Assembly (NCBI GenBank): GCA_019671135.1
Contig: JAHRHY010000020.1
Coordinates: 248,001 to 312,000, forward strand
Direction: 5' to 3'
Length of the DNA: 64,000 bases
DNA from: Linnemannia hyalina
Lineage: Eukaryota > Mortierellomycota > Mortierellomycetes > Mortierellales > Mortierellaceae
Shown here: piece after piece, positions 57,603 through 64,000 of the stretch
How the letters are laid out: the number at the start of each line of letters is the position of its first letter
How positions within the stretch are numbered: position 1 is the stretch's first letter
Program-made: the position numbers and the translations under genes
The notes under the pieces: generated by a model
The model's input: only the letters and a program-made list of their open reading frames with translations
Databases searched by the model: none
What the model was told of the DNA's origin: nothing

Positions 57603-60600
57603 TCATGTCCTTAGCTTTTTAGAACGGTCTTCATCATCACTGTCAACGTCGTCGGCTGTTCGTTTTCCGGAGTTCTTAAGCCTATCAATAAAATCAACAT
57701 GATCTTTAGGAAAGATCTGGTCAAAGTTGACGTCGCTGACACGTATCACGACCTGCTGCACGCCACGCTCGTCCTTCTCGGGAACTTCGACGGCTGGTGG
57801 CAACTTGGCACCGCATACCATGGGGTAGGCTACGACCATGCTGATGTAGATGTTGTCAGGGCAGAAATTCAGGAAATCTTTGGCATGGTCCTGAATGCAA
57901 GGCGCCGAAGCCGTGGCCAGTGCCTTTTCCCAGAGCTTCTTGTAGAGCTTGGCTGAACTCTGATGCAGCTTCATTTGGACGAAAACAGGTACCGTCTTGA
58001 GACCGTCGATTCGGATGAAGAAAAGCAAGTCTGGTCCTGATGGTTTGGACTTGGGGAAGAAAAATGGGGCGACGAGCTTGTTGTTTCGAGTTGAATGGTG
58101 GTTGACATGTGCGTCCATAAATTCCTCCATCGACATCATCGCATGGGTAGTACCTTGCAGGAGTGCAGGTTCTCTCCAGCCAACAATCTCCACCTCACCG
58201 ACAAGATCAGGGCACATCTCCAAGATCGGGGGCCGATGCGGCCAATCAGAGAGTCGTCGCGACTTGAATGTCCTGCTGAAAACGGCCATCATGTACCGCT
58301 CGAAGAGGTTTCCCTGAGCAGCTGCGTCCGTCCGATCCATTAACTCTCTGAGAGCCGTTTGAAAACCTGGGTCATTCGCAGTGAAGTAGTTCTCCACTGC
58401 CTTGAAAACAAAGGGCTCGTCGACGACGGTGACAGCGTTATGGTTGACGATCTTGATCCGACCAAAGGCATGTTCTACCAAGGATGCATTGACGCTGTCG
58501 ACCTCGAGCGTGTGATCGCCCCGAAAGCAGCGGTTATACAAGCAGAGGCCGAGAATGTCGAGGACAGTTTTCTCAGACTTGTCATGGCGCGTGTCTTTGT
58601 GCTTTTGGTCAAGGCGGTTGAGCTCGCGGCAGAGATTGCCTTTGATGGTCCTGTACTCCCATGCAACGAGCTTGTCCTCCGTGTCCTCAATGAGTGCCTT
58701 CCATGAGCCATGCTCGCTGTGCTCCACGATTTTCTCCTAGAGATAAAGGAAAAAAATATGGGATGAGTACATGGTCTTCTTGTGGGCCCTTTCCTCGTCT
58801 TCATCTCAATTGTACAAATGGGTACATACAACGGCCACGATTGCTGGCCTATAGCGACCCACAAACTTGCCGAAAAGCATGTCGAGTGCATCCTGCGGAA
58901 GACGCTCGTCAAAGACCCGCCTTGATTCGTCATCCAACAGACACCTCCGCACTCGAGATATGTACGCCTTGATCGACTCGAGATCGGTAAATCCGGGGAA
59001 CTCCATGTACTATCATGTGGATAAAAAAGAAATTGGAGAAAAGATGTTAGGAAGTGTTACAGCGACAAACAATGAATAGAAGTGCAATAAAAAAATAGAA
59101 AGTGTCAACTACGCTGACTTGTTTACCTCAAAGTGGGTCGAGCTATCCTTCAGCTCTGAGCCAGAGCTCTGAACCCAGAAAAGGGTATTGATGCTCAAGC
59201 CAGTGCCACAGGTGACCAACGTAAGCCGGTCCTCGCCGACTCTTCGAAATCCATGTAGCATTGGGGAAAGTAATGGCCGCAAAGAATCCTTAGAGTCCGA
59301 TGCCGACTTGAAGGAGCCCTTGAACTGATCGCCAAGGAACTGCGCCTCGTCGTTGACGACAAGGAGCTTGGTGTTATCATTGATCTTCGGCAGGCACCCG
59401 TGCTTGATGATACGGTCCTTGGCAGCCTCGAGCACATCGCCGACCAAATCCACAAGATCATTCTCAGCACGGTGTAGGAGCTTGAGAACTTGGCGGAAGA
59501 GGGTGTTGAATATATCCCTGAACAAAACATGCGGACACACTTGTAAGAGTGTCCACCTCGCGCTTGTAAACGTCTCAGCGCAACCAGGAACACCGAGACA
59601 GTACTTGAAGACGAGCAGTCGAGACAGGAATAGCAAGAGTATCGTCTTCCGTACAAAGGCATTGTTGGATTCGAGGTCCACGACGATGGGGGATGCCTGG
59701 ATATCCTTCAAGTAACCACTGACGGAATCGAAAAGCGTCATCATGTCGCCTGATCCCCAGTCGTCGTCGGCAGCATTGAAGTAGAACCCCCAGTGCTGAG
59801 TCAGTAGCTCGATCACAGCGCGCGTCTTCCCACAGCCTAAGATAAAGGACCGCAAATGATAGTCAGTTACCATGCTCAAAGCTGTTAAGTGATAATCATA
59901 GAGAGCGCCTTGCTGCAAATTGCTTACCAGAGACCCCGAACACGGGAATGTGTGGACGGTCGTTTTGCTTGACCATGTCGAGAATAGACCCAGCCGCGAG
60001 ATTCTTTGGTGCCGAGGCAGGTGCGGATGGGTCAGGGAGATCCATGAACAGCAGGCTGGGTCGAGTGTCAGGCGGACGTCCGAACCCGCGTCGCCATGCG
60101 CTTGGCAAACCTTGAATGGGACCAGTCGTCGCGGGCAGTGTTCCTTGGCCTTTCACAAATGCGTCGAGAAAGTCGACAATTGGTCCAGGCGCAAAGAACC
60201 TGTCCGTGATCCTTTTGATATCAGCATGGAGGTCGTCTAGTTATGTGAAAAGAGGGCAAGGTGTTGGAAGTTGAACCACAACGTGATCCAAACATAACGC
60301 GCATAAAGCAATTGCGCTTACCAAACAGCGACGAAGGAGAGCCAGGGAGGGGAGTCAGGGCTCGAGAAAGGACAGGTGCATGGACTATGACATACAATTG
60401 GAGAGGTGAATTAAGGTTAGTACAAAAGAAACAAGCTCATGCGTTAGGTGTGAATGAGAGCAAAGCGCGTCTGAATTACCTGGAGGAGGGCGCTGGACGA
60501 TGATATGGATCGTTTTCTTGTCTGGTACTTGTGGAAACCACTCGATAACATCGTCTGTTGGACCGAGCTTGTCCTTATCGCTGTCGGGGACATTTTTGAG

Positions 60601-60825
60601 CAAGATAGGAGTGTCGGCATTGTCTTTTGTGATTGGGATCGTGACTTTCCAGAGAGTGAGATCCTCCGCTTCCAGATCTTTAAACCAGATAGGCTTGCTG
60701 AGACGGATGGTGGTTCTGAGTTGACCAAAAGACTCCGTCGATGGTGTGGCCAGTTCAAAGGATTTCGAGATGCGGTCGCCGTCAACAAGACACCGCAGAT
60801 TCAGACTCAGGGAATTGTCAGTCAT
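57603..60825 (-). CDS. intact Crinkler (CRN): header, P-loop NTPase, nuclease-like domain
   Basis: Six exons, 60480-60825, 60322-60384, 59928-60236, 59127-59836, 58830-59009 and 57603-58736, give 913 residues with all phases correct. Residues 1-115 are the header (DLTLWKVTIPI, KKTIHIIVQRPPP). A linker follows (VHAPVLSRALTPLPG), then a conserved region ITDRFFAPGPIVDFLDAFVK. The NTPase has Walker A GVSGCGKTR (about 237-245) and a Walker B-like KLLVVNDEAQFLG (about 397-409). The C-terminal part has GPDLLFFIRID...VFVQMKL (about 769-792), a PD...(Q)xK variant of the PD-(D/E)xK nuclease site. The family acts as secreted or nuclear effectors in oomycetes and fungi; here the target is unknown. No classical signal peptide is visible. 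Confidence 0.9.
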
Positions 60826-61198
60826 GGTATTGCGATGTGTCAGTAAAAATAAGGTGAAGAAGGCTGGAAAGTAACGGATATGGAGAAGTCGAGGGGTGAA
60901 AGAAAAAAGGCGAAAAGGATGAAAGAGGGTGTAAGTTTAAAAGGGAAATAAGGAAGGGTTAAATGGGTGTCGGAACGGTGGCAAAGGCGATGAAGGTGTG
61001 GAAATGGTGACGGAAAAAAGACGGTGCTGGCAATGAAATTGGTAAGAAAGGGCGTGGAGCGAGGATAATGGGCGCTAGAATTACGTCACCGAAAACCACT
61101 TTCACCCTTTCCGCCCTTTTCCTTTCATCCCTCGACGTCTCCATATCCTTTACTCTCCCAGCCTCTTCACCTTATTTTTACTGACACACCGCAATACC
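60826..61198. promoter_or_regulatory. divergent promoter between two CRN genes, inverted duplicate arms
   Basis: The 5' flanks of the two CRN genes are inverted copies for about 110 bp before each ATG (CCCTCGAC.TCTCCATATCC and CACCTTATTTTTACTGACAC on both strands). The centre (about 60950-61080) is unrelated between the arms. Confidence 0.7.
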
Positions 61199-61853
61199 AT
61201 GGCTGACAATTCCCTGAGTCTGAGTCTGCGGTGTCTTGTTGACGGCGACCGTACCTCGAAATCCTTTGAACTGGCCACACCATCGACGGAGTCTTTTGGT
61301 CAACTCAGAACCACCATCCGTCTCAGCAAGCCTATCTGGTTTAAAGATCTGGAAGCGGAGGATCTCACTCTCTGGAAAGTCACGATCCCAATCACAAAAG
61401 ACAATGCCGACACTCCTATCTTGCTCAAAAATGTCCCCGACAGCGATAAGGACAAGCTCGGTCCAACAGACGATGTTATCGAGTGGTTTCCACAAGTACC
61501 AGACAAGAAAACGATCCATATCATCGTCCAGCGCCCTCTTCCAGGTAATGCGGCCTCGCTTTTCTTTCATTGACACATTGGACATACTCTAGTAGTTTGT
61601 AAGTCTAAATGATGGGTAAGGTTTGTGCCATTTAGCTGATCTTCCTTTTATTTCCTTTCATTTCGCAGCATCGCCCACACAGCTGATATCAGTTCAGTCT
61701 GGTGACATCGAGAAGGAATTGGCAGAAATCCTTGAAGGCACCGGCCATCATCATATAAACCATTTTGTCGATTCAAAGGCTGTCGAGTCCTCTCAAAGGC
61801 AAAAACTGGCGCCGTTTTACAAGAGGACCTTGCCTTATCACGATATCTTTAAA
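61199..61853 (+). CDS. CRN header joined to an unrelated second exon, partial
   Basis: Exon 1 (61199-61544, 346 nt) encodes a CRN header differing from that of the gene at 60825 at only a few positions (starts MADNSLSLSLRCL, ends KKTIHIIVQRPLP). Exon 2 (61669-61853) is in phase but different in kind: SPTQLISVQSGDIEKELAEI, then VESSQRQKLAPFYKRTLPYH. It ends at a GTAGGT donor at 61854. No NTPase follows; instead the foldback repeat begins, and the next coding sequence is at 63527. The rest of the gene may lie beyond the repeat, or the gene may be truncated. A swapped-body CRN is the best reading. Confidence 0.65.
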
Positions 61854-61984
61854 GTAGGTTTTGTTACATCATGGTTCTAGCACGATTTCACATATTGTCA
61901 TGATATTACACTCTATTGAGAATCGCGCATCAAAGACTTTTAGATTCTACCTGATGTCCTTTGTATAGACGTGCTTTCAATTTA

Positions 61985-62063
61985 TCTCTAGAAAGTGTAC
62001 TGAGCGTGCGGTATAAAAAAAAAACAGGTAAGTGCGTGCTAAACCCATGTAAAGTCGTGCATA
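61985..62063. repeat. diverged copy of the foldback inner segment
   Basis: AGAAAGTGTACTGAGCGTGC to GCTAAACCCATGTAAAGTCG mirrors 62739-62816 in direct orientation with scattered changes. Confidence 0.7.
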
Positions 62064-63169
62064 TAAAGTGCTCCACAAAAGTGTTCAACCAAAACACGAT
62101 TTCGCCGTTTTTTTTGAAATGCTCATTCACCAATGTTCCGGCCGGCCTCCAGATTCCTGTCATTCATTCTCTTGATTCGTAACCCCATTCACCACTACTT
62201 GCCTTTTTTTGCATGGACCCACATTGGATCATCGCCGGAATTGAAATGCCTAACTCCGCTTGAACAATTAAATGGATTACATGCATCACGATCTCCTTTT
62301 TCAACTTGCGGGGTCTTCGTAGTTTCTTACTACCTCTACATTTTAATGAGTTACTTCCTCAATCTTATATGGTATTGTGTCCAGGTTTGGAGTTCCTACT
62401 CATAGTCTTTTGTATGTGACTTATATGCATGATTTTACATGGGTTTAGCATGTATTTAGTTGTTTTTTTAATACCACAAGCTCAATGCACTTTCAACAGG
62501 CAAACTGAGAGCTGGCCCATATATAAGACATGTTGTGAATCTAAAAGTCTTTAATGTAAGACACCAGCTACTCGCAATGAAGTGTAATATCGTGACAAGA
62601 TTGGAAGTCATGCTAACTCCATGTAACAATACTTACTTTAGTGATATCCCATGTTAACGTTGCGGTAATCCCATACCTTTTCTATGCTGCTGATCCACAA
62701 CACGTCCTATATATGGGCCAGCTCTCAGTTTGCCTGTTGAAAGTGCATTGAGCTTGTGGTATTAAAAAAACAACTAAATACATGCTAAACCCATGTAAAA
62801 TCATGCATATAAGTCACATACAAAAGACTATGAGTAGGAACTCCAAACCTGGACACAATACCATATAAGATTGAGGAAGTAACTCATTAAAATGTAGAGG
62901 TAGTAAGAAACTACGAAGACCCCGCAAGTTGAAAAAGGAGATCGTGATGCATGTAATCCATTTAATTGTTCAAGCGGAGTTAGGCATTTCAATTCCGGCG
63001 ATGATCCAATGTGGGTCCATGCAAAAAAAGGCAAGTAGTGGTGAATGGGGTTACGAATCAAGAGAATGAATGACAGGAATCTGGAGGCCGGCCGGAACAT
63101 TGGTGAATGAGCATTTCAAAAAAAACGGCGAAATCGTGTTTTGGTTGAACACTTTTGTGGAGCACTTTA
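62064..63169. mobile_element. foldback element, 462-bp inverted arms, 182-bp loop
   Basis: Left arm 62064-62525 and right arm 62708-63169 are reverse complements, apparently perfect, around a 182-bp centre. Open frames within the arms are simply mirrored copies and are not genes. A third diverged copy of the outer arm lies at 63190-63525 and a fragment at 57254-57360. Confidence 0.85.
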
Positions 63170-63189
63170 GGTCAAGTACAAAGATTTCG

Positions 63190-63525
63190 GGTAGGAACTC
63201 CAAACTTTGACGGAAGGTCGTACAGAATTGTGGAAGCAAGTCATTGAAGTTTGAAGGTAGAGAGAAACTAAAAATACCCCGCAAGCTAAAAAAAAAAGAA
63301 ATTGTGGTGCATGTAATCCAATTAATTGATCAACCAACATCGCGCATTCAATTCCAGCGATAATCCCATGTAGGTACATGCAAAAAAAGCCAAGTTATGA
63401 TGAATGAGGTTATGAATCAAGAGAATGAATGACTGGAATCTGGGAGCCGCTCGGAACGTTGGTGAATGAACATTTCAAAAAAAGTCGAAATCGCGTTTTG
63501 GTTGATCAATTGATTGGAGCACTTT
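63190..63525. repeat. tandem diverged copy of the foldback right arm
   Basis: TAGGAACTCCAAAC, ACCCCGCAAG, TGCATGTAATCCA, ATGCAAAAAAAG, AATCAAGAGAATGAATGAC and GGAGCACTTTA follow in the same order as in 62830-63167, with many substitutions. Confidence 0.8.
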
Positions 63526-63526
63526 A

Positions 63527-64000
63527 TACCGGATTGTCTCCAACTTTGGCTTGACTTCGACTTCAAAGGGGAATGCGCCGGAACCACTTGTCCGTCGATC
63601 ACTTCAGCGCTTTAATGGCTACCGTCTTGCTGATCTTCCTTTCCTTCGAGGTATCCCATTGCCTACTTGGTGCTACACTCTCCAGTTACAACTTGACAGT
63701 GTTGACACAACCAACGAGTTCGGATACACCGCCGGAGGAGTTCGTGCCGATCTCGCCTTCCTCACCGAACGTCCTTCGAACAAGATGCGTATTCCCTGCT
63801 TTGGAACACGTCAGGATGGGGCTTGGTATTTCTCTAACAGACGGTACGCCGGATCTCTTGCGATTAAGTTCTACAGCAGCCGTGTGGCAGTTAAGATTCA
63901 CCAGTCAAATGAAACTTCCAGTGATATTCGAGGTTGTTTCTTGCAGACAGATGGCACCACATCCAACTCATCTTTGGCAGCCACTCGACTGGACTTTGAG
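63527..64000 (+). CDS. unidentified coding region running off the right edge
   Basis: One frame stays open for about 158 codons to the window end and has protein-like composition: FGLTSTSKGNAPEPLVRRSL, FNGYRLADLPFLRGIPLPTW, YTAGGVRADLAFLTERPSNK, FGTRQDGAWYFSNRRYAGSL. No Met precedes it; it starts where the foldback-family repeat ends. It may be a later exon of the CRN-like gene at 61199 or a separate gene. Family not recognised. Confidence 0.55.

Noticed and set aside
62133..63100. A duplicated 90-residue frame in both foldback arms as a gene pair
   Set aside because: It is mirrored exactly by the inverted repeat and has repeat-like composition; the third, diverged copy does not keep the frame.

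Overview
The window is nuclear DNA of a filamentous early-diverging fungus, most probably of the Mortierella group (Mortierellomycotina). That placement is inference. It rests on dense short GT-AG introns, pyrimidine-rich leaders before start codons, many Sel1-repeat genes, a CotH-kinase surface protein, Crinkler (CRN) genes and Ty3/Gypsy remnants. No tRNA, rRNA or CRISPR was seen.

Layout. 1-22 kb is mostly ordinary gene space: a Sel1 gene running off the left edge, an 11-exon ER glucosidase I (GH63), a YS-type OPT transporter, a 994-residue Sel1 protein, a small secreted cysteine protein, a PT-type OPT transporter and a second complete Sel1 gene. 22-25.6 kb holds a five-exon gene with a PD-(D/E)xK nuclease signature and one frameshift, next to decayed exon duplications. 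26-36.3 kb is a nested transposon block. A broken PIN/FEN1-like gene abuts a gag-less Gypsy fragment. The Gypsy pol gene was hit by an LTR-like insert, and that insert was hit by a 5.8-kb, AT-rich element. The 5.8-kb element carries a DDE transposase and a 753-residue acidic protein between two apparently identical 495-bp direct repeats. It is the strongest candidate here for something undescribed.

36-51 kb returns to genes: a small conserved-looking protein, an F-box protein, a GPI-anchored CotH protein and two more Sel1 genes (one frameshifted) separated by a tiny mariner-type MITE. 51-64 kb is a CRN effector cluster mixed with repeats: a CRN pseudogene with a P-loop NTPase, an intact 913-residue CRN (NTPase plus nuclease-like domain), and a divergent third CRN whose header exon is a near-copy of its neighbour's but is spliced to a different body. 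Around them lie a Tc1 relic split by an LTR with an exact target duplication, a 462-bp-arm foldback element, and an unidentified coding region running off the right edge.

Functional themes are glycoprotein processing (GH63), peptide and metal-chelate uptake (two OPT clades), Sel1 scaffold expansion, cell-surface and secreted proteins (CotH, cysteine peptide), and nuclease/NTPase effectors (CRN). The CRN and transposon parts look like a fast-evolving accessory compartment. Exon boundaries were read by eye from splice signals and checked for reading-frame phase.
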